Part shown: positions 8,414 to 17,167 of the stretch, piece after piece
Position numbering within the stretch: position 1 is the first letter of the stretch
How the letters are laid out: every line of letters starts with the position of its first letter
DNA from: Leptolinea sp. HRD-7
Lineage (GTDB): Bacteria > Chloroflexota > Anaerolineae > Anaerolineales > Anaerolineaceae
Direction: 5' to 3'
DNA: 64,000 nt
Assembly: GCA_024363285.1 (NCBI GenBank)
Contig: AP024710.1
Location: 3,070,001 to 3,134,000 of the forward strand
Translations under genes and position numbers: made by a program
The notes under the pieces: model-generated
Seen by the model: the letters and a program-made list of their open reading frames with translations, nothing else
The model's database searches: none
What the model was told of the DNA's origin: nothing

Positions 8414-10161
8414 TTCACTACAGACTCGATCTTTGCCCGCAGCGTAGACAGGTCTTTCTGCAGCCCGGACAGTTCCCCCTCCGCCGTGTTGATGCGTTCC
8501 ATCTCGGCTTTGATGAAACGCATATAGGGCGCGATGCTCTCTTCCATGCGGCCGATGGTGTGCTTCGTCTCATGGTCCAATGACGTGGTCAGCGCCTGAT
8601 TCAGGTTCTCGCGCAGCCCCACGATCTTCTCCCGGAAGTTATCCCGCGCCTGTTTGCGTTTCAAGGGGATGATGAAGAATCCCACAATGGCCAGCGTACC
8701 GGCTGCGATCATCCCGGTGATATCCAATGCGGATGAAAGCACCGCCGTAGAGACCAGCGCGCCCAGCCCCACCGCACCCGCCTCGAACAGCGCCGTCTGC
8801 GCCACCGCGGTTTCCACACTGGAAGCCAGCGCGCTCGATTCGCGCACCCGGTCATAACTCTTTACCACGGATTTCACACTCTCCCCTACTTTGGATATGA
8901 TCTCCTCACGCCGATCGGCCTGCGGCGCTATGCCGCCGCCCACGATGTGGTCAACATGCGCGGCCTGCCGGCGCTGCAGGTAGGTCATCACCTGCTGCCA
9001 TTCACGCAGGTCCTTTTCCACCAGCCATTCGATCAGCTTCTGCACCTGCTCGTCAATCTGCGCCGGAACGTCTGCCAGCACTTCCTTCTCAAAGTCAGCG
9101 CGCACGGCGTCACCGCGCACCAGATGATGGATGTTCGTCAGCCGAAAGGTGCGGTCAAAAAAGTCCAATCCGCGAAACTCCAGCTTGTGCAAAATATTTT
9201 CCACCTCGGCCAACCGCGGAGGCAATTCCGCCTCCAGGTCGTGGCGGTACGCTGTGATGGTGTTCTCCAGTGCTTTCGCGGTGTCGCTGTCCACCTTCAG
9301 GTCTTCCGCCTGTGCCTGTATATTCTTCTGCGCCCGGTCCACCAGGTTGACAGCCACCCCCAGCGGATTTCCGAACTTGAGTTTCAGCCGGCTGCTGTCA
9401 TCCAGCGTGGAGGAGATGTAGGCCTCGAGCTCCTGCAGGCGGCTGGCTTCCATCAGGCGTTCTTTTTCAGCCGGATCCGTTTCAACGGCGGCGCGCTGCG
9501 CGAGCCGGGCGGAAACCGGGAATATCTGCGGCACATCGCCCAGCACACCCGCCGCGTGTTGGGTGATGAAACTCTTCACCTCATCCAACGCGGCCGTGTT
9601 TTCCAGAATGTCAGTCTTATTGAGCACAAAAATGACCTTCTTCCCCCACGCCAGAATGCGCGTAAGGAACTGCCGCTCGCTTTCCGTCAGCGGCCGGTCG
9701 GCTGACGTGGTGAACAACACCAGATCGCTGCGCGGCACGAATTCTTCGGTAAGCCGCTCATGCTGCCGGATGATCGCGTTGGTCCCCGGCGAATCGACAA
9801 TATTCACTTCTTTCAGCAAATCCAGCGGATGCGTCACCACGGAATAGCCGTCATCCACCACGGTCTCTTTCACTTCCTCACCCCAGCGGATCATCGTCAC
9901 CCGCGATGTGGTGGGGGTCACACCCTCAGCCAATACCTTCTCCCCCAGCAGTGCGTTGATCAGCGCGCTTTTACCGGCATTGAACTCGCCTACTACCACC
10001 AGCAGGAACAATTCGTCGAGCTGGGTGATGGATTTCTGCAGAAGCTCCAGCGCGTCTTTTGGCAAACTTGATTTGTCTATGCGCAGCAGGACGTTTTTCA
10101 ACACATCCTTCTCTTCGTGGAGCAATTCGATTTGTTCAGGTGTCAGCATGGATGAACGCAT
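8410..10161 (-). CDS. Bacterial dynamin-like GTPase
   Basis: A large GTPase acting at membranes. The G domain has the P-loop GEFNAGKS (58-65), G2 threonines near 83-85, G3 DSPG (123-126) and G4 NKTD (181-184). Long helical stretches (about 270-450) would form the stalk, and a hydrophobic hairpin near 475-510 (TGMIAAGTLAIVGFFII) would insert into or cross the membrane. A final amphipathic helix follows. The 583-residue length fits single-gene bacterial dynamin-like proteins involved in membrane remodelling or repair. AAGGAG precedes the ATG. Its stop codon overlaps a tRNA-like fragment, so the extreme C-terminus may have been altered by recombination. Confidence 0.88.
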   Translation of the reverse strand: MRSSMLTPEQIELLHEEKDVLKNVLLRIDKSSLPKDALELLQKSITQLDELFLLVVVGEFNAGKSALINALLGEKVLAEGVTPTTSRVTMIRWGEEVKETVVDDGYSVVTHPLDLLKEVNIVDSPGTNAIIRQHERLTEEFVPRSDLVLFTTSADRPLTESERQFLTRILAWGKKVIFVLNKTDILENTAALDEVKSFITQHAAGVLGDVPQIFPVSARLAQRAAVETDPAEKERLMEASRLQELEAYISSTLDDSSRLKLKFGNPLGVAVNLVDRAQKNIQAQAEDLKVDSDTAKALENTITAYRHDLEAELPPRLAEVENILHKLEFRGLDFFDRTFRLTNIHHLVRGDAVRADFEKEVLADVPAQIDEQVQKLIEWLVEKDLREWQQVMTYLQRRQAAHVDHIVGGGIAPQADRREEIISKVGESVKSVVKSYDRVRESSALASSVETAVAQTALFEAGAVGLGALVSTAVLSSALDITGMIAAGTLAIVGFFIIPLKRKQARDNFREKIVGLRENLNQALTTSLDHETKHTIGRMEESIAPYMRFIKAEMERINTAEGELSGLQKDLSTLRAKIESVVK

Positions 10162-10282
10162 CAGGTTATCTCCTTGTTTTCAGCCAGGGGTATCTGCCTG
10201 TTGTAAAAATTATAGTACGTCCGCGGCCGGACGGTTGTCAATCTGACCGCAAACTTCATTATTACAATATACGGGTTTTGCG

Positions 10283-10288
10283 TACAAT
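10283..10288 (+). promoter_or_regulatory. -10 box of the mannosyltransferase gene, probably leaderless
   Basis: TACAAT ends 7 nt before the ATG at 10296, placing the predicted transcription start on or next to the start codon. No Shine-Dalgarno sequence precedes that ATG, in keeping with a leaderless transcript. Confidence 0.45.
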
Positions 10289-10295
10289 ATCTCTC

Positions 10296-11486
10296 ATGAG
10301 ACTTATCCATTCCTTCACTCACTGGCTGGATTCCATCGACCCTGAAAAGGGCTGGTTCCTGCACCGCGTCCTTGGCCCCTTCATTGTCACCCGGTTGTGC
10401 TGGCTGGTCACCGCGTATTATGCCGTGGGGAATTACCTGCCCAATCCCACCTACCAGCGTTACGTTGACCGCGGATTCTATATGAGCAAAGTTTTCCTTC
10501 TGGATATCTTCACCCGCTGGGATTCGGCGCAGTACCTTACCATCATTAAAGGGGGATATGCCCCTTCCGCTGACCTGCGTACTCAGTACAGTAACATCGC
10601 CTTCTTCCCGCTCTATCCGTATCTGGTGAAAAGCATCGGCTGGCTGGGCGTCACCCTGCCGGATGGATTCTACGTGGCTTTCGGTTTGCTGCTCTCCAAT
10701 CTGTTCTTCCTGGCCGGCGCGGTGCTGCTCTACCGTCTGACAATCCAAGAGTTCCATTTCTCACCCGGCGCGGCCGCTGCTGCCATCGGATTGTTGATGG
10801 TCTTCCCAACCGGTTTCATCTTCTCCTGTTTCTATACGGAGAGCCTGTTCTTTTTCCTCACCGTACTATGCTTCACACTGGCGTTCCAGAGCCGTTGGGG
10901 ATGGGCGGCGCTTACCGCCGGACTGCTGCTCGTCACCCGCGCGCAGGGACTGGTGGTCTGGGGCATTCTGTTCGTCTTCTACCTCGAGCGCAGCGGATGG
11001 TCAATTCGCCGCATCCGGCCGGATATCGGCTCGTTGATCCTCTCACCCATCGGGCTGGCCGCGCACCTCTACCACCTTTTCCGTTTGACCGGTGAACCGC
11101 TGGCCCCCTTTGTAGCCATGACAGCCTGGGGACGCGCCAATACCAGCATTCTGTCCAACCTCTGGGAGAATGTATCATCGCCTGTGCTGGATGTGTTCAA
11201 GATTGATCTCATCTTTTCGCTGCTGTTCATCGCCGTCAGCCTGGTGATCCTCATCAAATGGCCGCAGAAATCCATCGGATTGTTGGCTGTGGCACTCAGC
11301 GTTATGCCCATTGCCAGCGGACTGCTGGTTTCGGCCTCCCGTTACCTGCTGCTGGTTTTCCCGGTCTTCATGTATCTGGGCGCCCGCCTGGAGAAGTCAC
11401 GCTTGTATGATCCCCTGCGTGCCGTTTTATTCACCCTGCAAATCGTCTACTTTGCCGGCTGGGTAAATTATTACTGGATCGTTTAG
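10296..11486 (+). CDS. PIG-V-like membrane mannosyltransferase (GT-C fold)
   Basis: An integral membrane protein of 396 residues with about nine or ten predicted spans. RWDSAQY (74-80) and NIAFFPLYPYL (100-110) are the loop motifs of the PIG-V / COG5542 family, whose Asp-containing first outer loop is the catalytic site of polyprenyl-phosphate-mannose-dependent GT-C enzymes. Likely job: adding mannose to a lipid or envelope glycan at the outer face of the membrane. The reading frame stays open upstream into the divergent GTPase gene, but the N-terminal membrane topology, the -10 box and the family's usual length all support the ATG at 10296. Acceptor unknown. Confidence 0.85.
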   Translation: MRLIHSFTHWLDSIDPEKGWFLHRVLGPFIVTRLCWLVTAYYAVGNYLPNPTYQRYVDRGFYMSKVFLLDIFTRWDSAQYLTIIKGGYAPSADLRTQYSNIAFFPLYPYLVKSIGWLGVTLPDGFYVAFGLLLSNLFFLAGAVLLYRLTIQEFHFSPGAAAAAIGLLMVFPTGFIFSCFYTESLFFFLTVLCFTLAFQSRWGWAALTAGLLLVTRAQGLVVWGILFVFYLERSGWSIRRIRPDIGSLILSPIGLAAHLYHLFRLTGEPLAPFVAMTAWGRANTSILSNLWENVSSPVLDVFKIDLIFSLLFIAVSLVILIKWPQKSIGLLAVALSVMPIASGLLVSASRYLLLVFPVFMYLGARLEKSRLYDPLRAVLFTLQIVYFAGWVNYYWIV

Positions 11487-11601
11487 ACTGGGTTAGCCAA
11501 AGATTAATAATATTTTTAGGTGCACCCGGTTGTAATTCAACCTGATATTGCCATACTTATCTTTATTGAGATCAAAATTTTTCCAGTGAAGGAAGGTAGT
11601 T

Positions 11602-12009
11602 ATGGCATATATCGATTGGGATGAAACATATTCGGTTAGCGTAAAAGCTATGGATGACCAGCATAAAAAACTGGTCGGGCTTATTAACCAACTGCATGAC
11701 GCGATGAAAGCCGGTCAGGGCAGTAAGGAAGCGCCAGAGATCCTCAAGAGTCTGGTAGATTACACGCATTACCATTTCGAAGCCGAAGAAAAGATGTTGG
11801 AAAAAGGAGCCTATCCGGGCTTATTAAACCAGCAAAAAATGCACAAAGTTTTTGTTGATCAGATCGAACAGTATCAGGCTGATCTGGCAACAAAAAGCCT
11901 GACCATGGGAGTCAAATTGAGCGAGTTCCTCAAAAACTGGCTGATGAATCACATCTCCGTGGAAGATAAAAAATATGGAAAATTTATGAACGAAAAAGGG
12001 ATTCAGTAA
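11602..12009 (+). CDS. Bacteriohemerythrin with one iron ligand replaced
   Basis: A 135-residue four-helix di-iron protein that binds O2. Ligand positions match the family: H21 (DDQH), H58 and E62 (HFEAEE), H81, H117 and D122 (NHISVED). The His expected at 77, the first His of the HxxxH pair in helix 3, is Gln (codon CAG at 11830). Loss of one Fe1 ligand could lower iron affinity or free a coordination site. GGAAGG lies about 5 nt before the ATG. In anaerobes such proteins are linked to oxygen sensing, delivery or detoxification. Convergent with the metalloprotease gene; their ends overlap by 7 bp. Confidence 0.92.
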   Translation: MAYIDWDETYSVSVKAMDDQHKKLVGLINQLHDAMKAGQGSKEAPEILKSLVDYTHYHFEAEEKMLEKGAYPGLLNQQKMHKVFVDQIEQYQADLATKSLTMGVKLSEFLKNWLMNHISVEDKKYGKFMNEKGIQ

Positions 12010-12584
12010 ACCTTCCGGTTTAATAATCCCACGCCGCGGGCAAACATCAGTCCGGCTGCAGAGAGCATCAAAGCGACCCCCAGCATAAAAATAGACCATC
12101 CCAGAAATTGGTCCGCCCAGAGCAGATGCGTTTTATCCAGCAGGTAATGCCAGTCATGAATGGGAGATCCTCCCCCGAGTAATAAGCCGGGGGAGAATAA
12201 TTTTAGGCTCTGCGAGCGGGCGTCGCGTACATACGCGCTGATCTGAATCAGGCTTTGCCCCATCCAGAAGGTAAAAATGGAGACGAATCCCCATTGCCGG
12301 CGGCGCAGAGTCAGCATCAGACAAATGATTGGCAGGAATAATTGCCCCATTGTGCCGCCTAGAACGCCAATAAATTCGCCCAGCAATCCAAACACAAAAT
12401 GCCCCATCTCGTGAGAGATAAAATCCACCATGGTCAGGGCATATACTAGTATCCCCACGAACGGTATCGCCAGATCTGGGAACAACACCTGTACCGTGAG
12501 AACCAGAAAAAATAAACCGGACAGCAATCCACCAATTAATTGTCCAGGTTTTATATCTTCAAACAAACTTTCATTCATATTCAC
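12003..12584 (-). CDS. Membrane metalloprotease, M50-like
   Basis: About 193 residues with five or so predicted membrane spans. HEMGH sits at the end of one span (SHEMGHFVFGLLGEFIGVLGG), the zinc-binding HExxH of intramembrane metalloproteases, followed by a Gly-rich helix as in M50B-like proteins. A canonical LDG motif for the third zinc ligand is not obvious; Asp in SPIHDWHY could serve. The GTG at 12584 has GAGGT 7 nt upstream and is preferred; an ATG two codons later is possible, and the frame extends to 12662 without an RBS. Substrate unknown. Confidence 0.75.
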   Translation of the reverse strand: MNMNESLFEDIKPGQLIGGLLSGLFFLVLTVQVLFPDLAIPFVGILVYALTMVDFISHEMGHFVFGLLGEFIGVLGGTMGQLFLPIICLMLTLRRRQWGFVSIFTFWMGQSLIQISAYVRDARSQSLKLFSPGLLLGGGSPIHDWHYLLDKTHLLWADQFLGWSIFMLGVALMLSAAGLMFARGVGLLNRKVY

Positions 12585-12631
12585 GCGAATGACCTCATGT
12601 TTATCTGATTTGATTATGAAGGATAAATAAG

Positions 12632-12659
12632 AAAAAGCCAACCGCAAGGTTGACTTTTT
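12632..12659 (-). terminator. Rho-independent terminator of the GH25 gene
   Basis: AAAAAGCCAACC (12632-12643), loop GCAA, GGTTGACTTTTT (12648-12659), with one C/A mismatch in the stem. On the minus strand the hairpin ends in a T tract and lies 24 bp past the lysozyme stop. It is nearly symmetrical, so it could act in both directions. Confidence 0.7.
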
Positions 12660-12682
12660 CATGTTGAATTTATTTCAATGGA

Positions 12683-13489
12683 CTAATCGATCGTCCAACC
12701 GTGGGCGCGGGCCTGTTCTTCCAACCGGGCCAACCGCTGTTCCACAGTCAACGTGGGAGCCGGAGTTGGTGTTGGAGTGGTGGTAATTCCACAGAATTTC
12801 TTCAGGTCATTTAGGTCGCCGTTGAAATAATTGATATCCAGCATAGATTCACAACCCGGCAGAATAAATTTATCACCGGTGAATTGCCAGAATGTCCATT
12901 TCGTTGACCCGGTAGGCATGGCAGGCCCGGCAATAGACGGTTTATAAGAAGAAATGAAGTTCTGCCAGGTGGTGCGGACTGACGTTGAATTATACGGGTA
13001 ATGCGCCATCCACAAATTGTATTTCGGCAGCCACGATTGTGCCGGTTTGGCATATGTATTAATAAAAGAAGCTCGCGAATAAACCACCAACGGTACTTTT
13101 GTTCGTTTTGCCCAGATATCCAGAATCCCCTTAGCGTTCTGACTGATAACGGTGGGCGACAATATCTTGGTCACCTTGCCGCTGCTCCATTCCTTCCAAT
13201 CCGCCCACTGTTGTTCCACGTCAGCGGAGATCATTTTATACGGCAAGCCTGAAATTGCGTTCAAGAAATAAGAAGCCTGTGATTCCGTGTCTACGGTGGG
13301 ATCACACCAGTGATATAACCCGATGATAAGTCCGGCTTTGCTGGCACCCTCTACATGTTTGACCATCATTTGATCTGTCATATAATTGCCCTGCGTGGCT
13401 TTAATGAACACGAAATCCACGCCATTGGACTTCAACAATGACCAGTCAACTTTTGATTGCCAACGGCTCACATCTATGCCAAGTATCAT
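12683..13489 (-). CDS. GH25-family lysozyme (muramidase-like)
   Basis: Cleaves the beta-1,4 bond after N-acetylmuramic acid in peptidoglycan. GIDVSRWQ at the N-terminus supplies D6, and D90 and E92 of SADVEQQW match the catalytic acidic residues of GH25. The barrel runs to about residue 235 (FWQFTGD, then MLDINYFNG). A Pro/Thr linker and a short helical tail (VEQRLARLEEQARAHGW) follow. The ATG at 13489 has GGGAG about 9 nt upstream. No signal peptide is visible with this start, nor with the 14-residue longer one, which is odd for a wall-cleaving enzyme. Lies back to back with an L,D-transpeptidase gene. Confidence 0.9.
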   Translation of the reverse strand: MILGIDVSRWQSKVDWSLLKSNGVDFVFIKATQGNYMTDQMMVKHVEGASKAGLIIGLYHWCDPTVDTESQASYFLNAISGLPYKMISADVEQQWADWKEWSSGKVTKILSPTVISQNAKGILDIWAKRTKVPLVVYSRASFINTYAKPAQSWLPKYNLWMAHYPYNSTSVRTTWQNFISSYKPSIAGPAMPTGSTKWTFWQFTGDKFILPGCESMLDINYFNGDLNDLKKFCGITTTPTPTPAPTLTVEQRLARLEEQARAHGWTID

Positions 13490-13570
13490 GCAAACAAACT
13501 CCCAGTATTCAGGTTGCCGTTTTTGTTGCAATACATGTGCCAGAAAACGGCTCTATTAATCGGACATATT

Positions 13571-13579
13571 TGGTATAAT
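13571..13579 (+). promoter_or_regulatory. Extended -10 promoter of the L,D-transpeptidase gene, leaderless
   Basis: TGGTATAAT is an extended -10 element. Its TATAAT ends 7 nt before the ATG at 13587, so transcription should start at the start codon. There is no Shine-Dalgarno sequence before that ATG. Confidence 0.6.
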
Positions 13580-13586
13580 ATAAAAC

Positions 13587-14630
13587 ATGACAACAAAAAT
13601 ATCCCGTCGCGATTTTCTCACATTGTCCGCCCTTGGAATGGGTGCCCTGGCCTTCCGCCCTTATTTTGGTCCGGTTGAAGACCTGGATGGCGGAGAAATT
13701 GCCCGTGTAGCCGTTAAATCTGTCTCAATTTACAGCCGCCCGTCTGACAAAAGTCGGATCCTGTATCAGCGCTATCGCGATGAACTGATTAATATTTATG
13801 AGACAGTTGTATCAGATGACGGTCCGGATTACAACCCGGTCTGGTACCGGGTTTGGCGGGGGTATGTACATAGCGCCCATTTGCAGACAGTACAGCTCAA
13901 ACTTAATACAGTTCTACCGGCAGCACCGAATCCACGGCAGCTGGCTGAAGTCAGCGTACCGTTTACAGAAGCATCCATCTTTAATAAGTTAACAGGCTGG
14001 CGGACTTTATACCGCCTGTATTATGGCTCTACTCACTGGATTACTGGCATTGAAACCGGACCAGATGGCAGCACATGGTATCGTGTCAACGATGAACTAA
14101 TTGATATGGATTATCACATTCCAGCCGAACATCTTCGCCCAATCCCACCCGAAGAATTGACTCCCATTTCGCCGAACGTCAACCCGGAATTGAAACGCAT
14201 CGAAATATCTCTCGCGCGCCAGATGTTGACAGCTTATGAAGGCGACAAAGTGGTACTCAATACCAAGATCTCCTCCGGTTTACCAGATTCACATATATAT
14301 GAAGACGGAAAAGTATCCACGAATACCCCAACCGGCGAATTCAATATCCAGAACAAGATGCCTTCAAAACATATGGGCAGTGGTGAATTGCTTTATGATC
14401 TGGAAGCCTATATTCTTCCCGGCGTTCCCTGGTGCTGCTTCTTTGAAATGAACACCGGAGTGGCCACGCATGGCACATACTGGCATACCAACTGGGGAAC
14501 CCCAATGAGCCATGGCTGCATAAATATGAAAACAGAGGAAGCCAAGTGGCTTTTCCGATGGGCAACGCCGGTTTCACCCGCTGACGCAATAGAGAAGATC
14601 GGCCGCGGCACACGCGTAACCGTAAAATGA
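13587..14630 (+). CDS. L,D-transpeptidase (YkuD) with a Tat-type signal
   Basis: Makes 3-3 crosslinks or anchors in peptidoglycan. The N-terminus has SRRDFLTLSALG, a twin-arginine export signal. Residues about 38-200 form an SH3-like region (VAVKSVSIYSRPS, and a second similar unit), and the YkuD catalytic domain occupies about 205-345. The active site is SHGCINM, with H309 and C311, preceded by HGTYWHTNWG. The start is set by a promoter whose -10 box lies 7 nt before the ATG. Co-located with GH25 and LysM proteins, so this is a cell-wall cluster. Its stop is 7 bp from that of the convergent HemW-like gene. Confidence 0.93.
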   Translation: MTTKISRRDFLTLSALGMGALAFRPYFGPVEDLDGGEIARVAVKSVSIYSRPSDKSRILYQRYRDELINIYETVVSDDGPDYNPVWYRVWRGYVHSAHLQTVQLKLNTVLPAAPNPRQLAEVSVPFTEASIFNKLTGWRTLYRLYYGSTHWITGIETGPDGSTWYRVNDELIDMDYHIPAEHLRPIPPEELTPISPNVNPELKRIEISLARQMLTAYEGDKVVLNTKISSGLPDSHIYEDGKVSTNTPTGEFNIQNKMPSKHMGSGELLYDLEAYILPGVPWCCFFEMNTGVATHGTYWHTNWGTPMSHGCINMKTEEAKWLFRWATPVSPADAIEKIGRGTRVTVK

Positions 14631-14637
14631 TTTAAGT

Positions 14638-15825
14638 CTAATCATCTCCGGTGAATTCGCGAAAAATACGATTAGCCACCAGCCACGCGCTGCGCTTCAA
14701 CCGTATTGCCCCGTCCGGAGCGGTTTCGATCAGATGGGCATCAAATAGTTTTCGCAAAGGCCGTCCAAAAACGGAATCAATTTCCTTCCCAAATCTATGA
14801 TGAAACCTTTCCGGGTTGATACCTTCTTGCAGAAGCCGGAACCCGGTAAACATAAAGGTGTTCATTTCATAGTCCGCGTCCACTGTTTCCAAAAAATCTG
14901 TGACGGATGTATTTTTCGCGGCTTCTTCTACCTGGCGGGTATACGCTCCGATCCATTTTGGATTTTGCATAATCACCGGAGCAGACGATGAGAACCATGT
15001 GAACCCGGCGGGCAAAAAACCCACCGCGCCGCAACCGAATCCATAATACGGCAACAACCGCCAGTATTGCAGGTTATGCTGGCAGCGCAGATCGCGTCGC
15101 GGTTGCTTCAGAGCCCAGTTTGAAATCTCATAATGGTCAAAACCAGCCGCGTCCAGATACTCGCAGGTCCATTCGTATTGCTCCGCAGCTACGTCATCAT
15201 CAGGTGCATCTGTAATACCCGCGCTTATTCTGCGCGCCAACGGTGTTCCCTCCTCCACGATCAGACTGTACAGAGACAGGTGTTCCGGGTGAAAATCAAG
15301 CGCGGCGGACAGAGATTCCTTCCATGCCTCCAGCGTTTGACCGGGCAGACCGAAAATAAGGTCAAGATTAATGTTGTCAAAACCGGCTGTCCGCGCGTAA
15401 TGAATCGCTTTGGTTATATCTTCTGGGTTATGCTGACGTTCTAAAAGGTTGAGTTCGTCAACTCGTGCCGATTGCATTCCAAAGCTGATACGGTTAAACC
15501 CCGCCCGGCGGTAAGCAGTCAGACTCTCCAGTGTGACGGTTCCCGGGTTGGCTTCCAGACTGATCTCCGCATCATCACAAATAGAAAAAGACTGCCTCAC
15601 GGAATCAAACAAGATCATGAACAGATCGGGAGAAACAAGTGAAGGTGTTCCCCCGCCAAAATACACTGTGTGTATCGGAATATCTTCAGAGAACAGGGCA
15701 ACTTGTTTCATTAGAGACTGAATATAGGCGGGTATCAATCTCTCGAAACCGGCAAATGTGACAAAATCACAATACCCGCAACGGCGACGGCAAAAAGGAA
15801 TGTGAAAATACAGGCCACCTTCCAT
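14638..15825 (-). CDS. hemW: HemW-like radical SAM protein (coproporphyrinogen III oxidase-like)
   Basis: The radical-SAM cluster motif CRRRCGYCDF puts the three Cys at 12, 16 and 19. GGGTPS (about 54-59) and the SLEANPGT segment are the SAM-binding motifs of the HemN/HemW group. The 395-residue length and N-terminus beginning at HIPFC, without the extra N-terminal region and fourth Cys spacing of true HemN, favour HemW, a heme chaperone, over an oxygen-independent coproporphyrinogen oxidase. A TACAAT at 15833-15838 ends 7 nt before the ATG, so the transcript may be leaderless. The two members of this family are often confused. Confidence 0.85.
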   Translation of the reverse strand: MEGGLYFHIPFCRRRCGYCDFVTFAGFERLIPAYIQSLMKQVALFSEDIPIHTVYFGGGTPSLVSPDLFMILFDSVRQSFSICDDAEISLEANPGTVTLESLTAYRRAGFNRISFGMQSARVDELNLLERQHNPEDITKAIHYARTAGFDNINLDLIFGLPGQTLEAWKESLSAALDFHPEHLSLYSLIVEEGTPLARRISAGITDAPDDDVAAEQYEWTCEYLDAAGFDHYEISNWALKQPRRDLRCQHNLQYWRLLPYYGFGCGAVGFLPAGFTWFSSSAPVIMQNPKWIGAYTRQVEEAAKNTSVTDFLETVDADYEMNTFMFTGFRLLQEGINPERFHHRFGKEIDSVFGRPLRKLFDAHLIETAPDGAIRLKRSAWLVANRIFREFTGDD

Positions 15826-15832
15826 CCGTCAA

Positions 15833-15838
15833 ATTGTA
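15833..15838 (-). promoter_or_regulatory. -10 box of the HemW-like gene, probably leaderless
   Basis: TACAAT on the minus strand ends 7 nt before the ATG at 15825. A TTGACG lies 15 nt further upstream. No Shine-Dalgarno sequence is present. Confidence 0.5.
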
Positions 15839-15883
15839 ACAAAATAGCGTTCGCGTCAATATGAAAACAGGCAAAAATGCCTA

Positions 15884-15892
15884 TGGTATAAT
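15884..15892 (+). promoter_or_regulatory. Extended -10 promoter of the LysM-protein gene
   Basis: TGGTATAAT, with transcription predicted near 15899. This is downstream of the ATG at 15861 and therefore supports the ATG at 15930 as the true start. Confidence 0.5.
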
Positions 15893-15929
15893 TTTGCATT
15901 CCGGTTCATTCCCCCGGTGTAAAACAACT

Positions 15930-17078
15930 ATGAATCCACAATCATCTCCCACTTCACGAATCTGCCCTACCTGCGGCTCAAAAATTGGAGAAAATGCCAC
16001 CCGTTGCCAGGTTTGTGGCCGCAATTTAACCACGACTGAAACAAAAACGACGAAAGCGTTGCAGGGTTCGCGTCTCCCAGAAGTGCATTTATCACTCCCG
16101 GTGGCCATCGGTGTAATAATCCTTTTACTGGCGCTTGGTGGCGTTGTCATTTATTCCATCCTAAGCGGTACAGGCCGGGTGATTCAACCCACCACAACTC
16201 CAACAGCATCCGCTTCTCCGACTATAACATCGACCCCGCAGCCTACGGATACTCCCACACCCATGCCCTCTTTTACCCCGCTGCCCCCGGTTGAATACTC
16301 AGTCAAATCCGGTGATAACTGCAGCATTATTGCCGCAGTATTCAAAGTTTCCATCAATTCAATCATCACTCTTAACAACCTTCCTGCGGACTGCAGCAGC
16401 CTATACATCGGACAAAAGCTGCTTGTTCCACAGCCCACCCCCACAGCTTCACCACTGCCCTCTGCCACATTGAGCGAGGCGGATGCCACTGAAGAAGCCT
16501 GTGAAAAGGTCAGCTACACCGTAAGCGAAAACGATACGTTAAGTGGTATTGCCGGTGCTTACCGGGTGAGTATGGACGCGATAAAAATATTCAACGGACT
16601 GACCGGTGACACTGTGTATCAGGGTCAGTCATTACAAATTCCGCTCTGCGAACGCCTCCCAACCGCCGGACCAACTCCCACTCCCACAGCGCCGCCTCCA
16701 TACGGGGCAACAAATCTTCTGCTGCCGGCTGACGGCACATCATTTACCATTCAGAATGAAACGGTCACTCTGCAGTGGGCATCGATCGGTGAACTCCGCC
16801 AGAATGAAACGTATATGGTTACCGTGGTGGATGTGACGGATGGTGCGGGTCGCAAGCTGGTGGATTATTCCACTGACACCAAGTACATTGTCCCTGTCAC
16901 TTTCCGTCCGGCTGGAAATACACCTCACGTCATCCGTTGGTCAATTACCGTAGCCCGCCAGACTGGAACTACAAAAGACGGTAATCCAATCTACGAACCT
17001 GCCGGCGCTACAAGTTATGAACGCGTCTTTACCTGGTGGGGTGGTACTCCGCAAGCAACTCCTCTACCACCACAGTAG
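15930..17078 (+). CDS. Zinc-ribbon, transmembrane and LysM protein
   Basis: Order of parts: a zinc ribbon (CPTCGSK...CQVCG, about 12-32), a linker, one transmembrane helix (about 57-78, VAIGVIILLLALGGVVIYSIL), a Thr/Pro-rich spacer, a LysM domain (YSVKSGDNCSIIAAVFKV), another spacer and a second LysM (YTVSENDTLSGIAGAYRVS), then a C-terminal beta domain of about 120 residues. The LysM domains should bind peptidoglycan outside the membrane while the ribbon stays inside. The ATG at 15930 is chosen because the promoter lies after the upstream ATG at 15861. Likely a wall-attached structural or sensing protein. Confidence 0.82.
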   Translation: MNPQSSPTSRICPTCGSKIGENATRCQVCGRNLTTTETKTTKALQGSRLPEVHLSLPVAIGVIILLLALGGVVIYSILSGTGRVIQPTTTPTASASPTITSTPQPTDTPTPMPSFTPLPPVEYSVKSGDNCSIIAAVFKVSINSIITLNNLPADCSSLYIGQKLLVPQPTPTASPLPSATLSEADATEEACEKVSYTVSENDTLSGIAGAYRVSMDAIKIFNGLTGDTVYQGQSLQIPLCERLPTAGPTPTPTAPPPYGATNLLLPADGTSFTIQNETVTLQWASIGELRQNETYMVTVVDVTDGAGRKLVDYSTDTKYIVPVTFRPAGNTPHVIRWSITVARQTGTTKDGNPIYEPAGATSYERVFTWWGGTPQATPLPPQ

Positions 17079-17086
17079 AAAAACAC

Positions 17087-17122
17087 AAAAAGCCCGGATG
17101 ATCATGTCGTCCGGGCTTTTTT
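17087..17122. terminator. Bidirectional rho-independent terminator
   Basis: AAAAAGCCCGGA at 17087-17098 pairs perfectly with TCCGGGCTTTTT (17110-17121), a 12-bp stem with an 11-nt loop, flanked by A and T tracts. It lies between the convergent LysM and thioredoxin reductase genes and can serve both. Confidence 0.9.
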
Positions 17123-17167
17123 ATAATCCTTTAAATCGTTACAAATTTTTTGGAAAGATTTTTGTCG

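Noticed and set aside
8947..9705. A 252-codon open frame on the plus strand
   Set aside because: It lies wholly antisense to the well-supported dynamin-like gene, has low-complexity His/Gln/Leu composition and no RBS.
10059..10295. Upstream extension of the mannosyltransferase frame
   Set aside because: It overlaps the divergent GTPase start; the ATG at 10296 has a fitting -10 box and the right N-terminus.
13571..13586. Shine-Dalgarno for the L,D-transpeptidase
   Set aside because: None present; the sequence is a -10 box instead.
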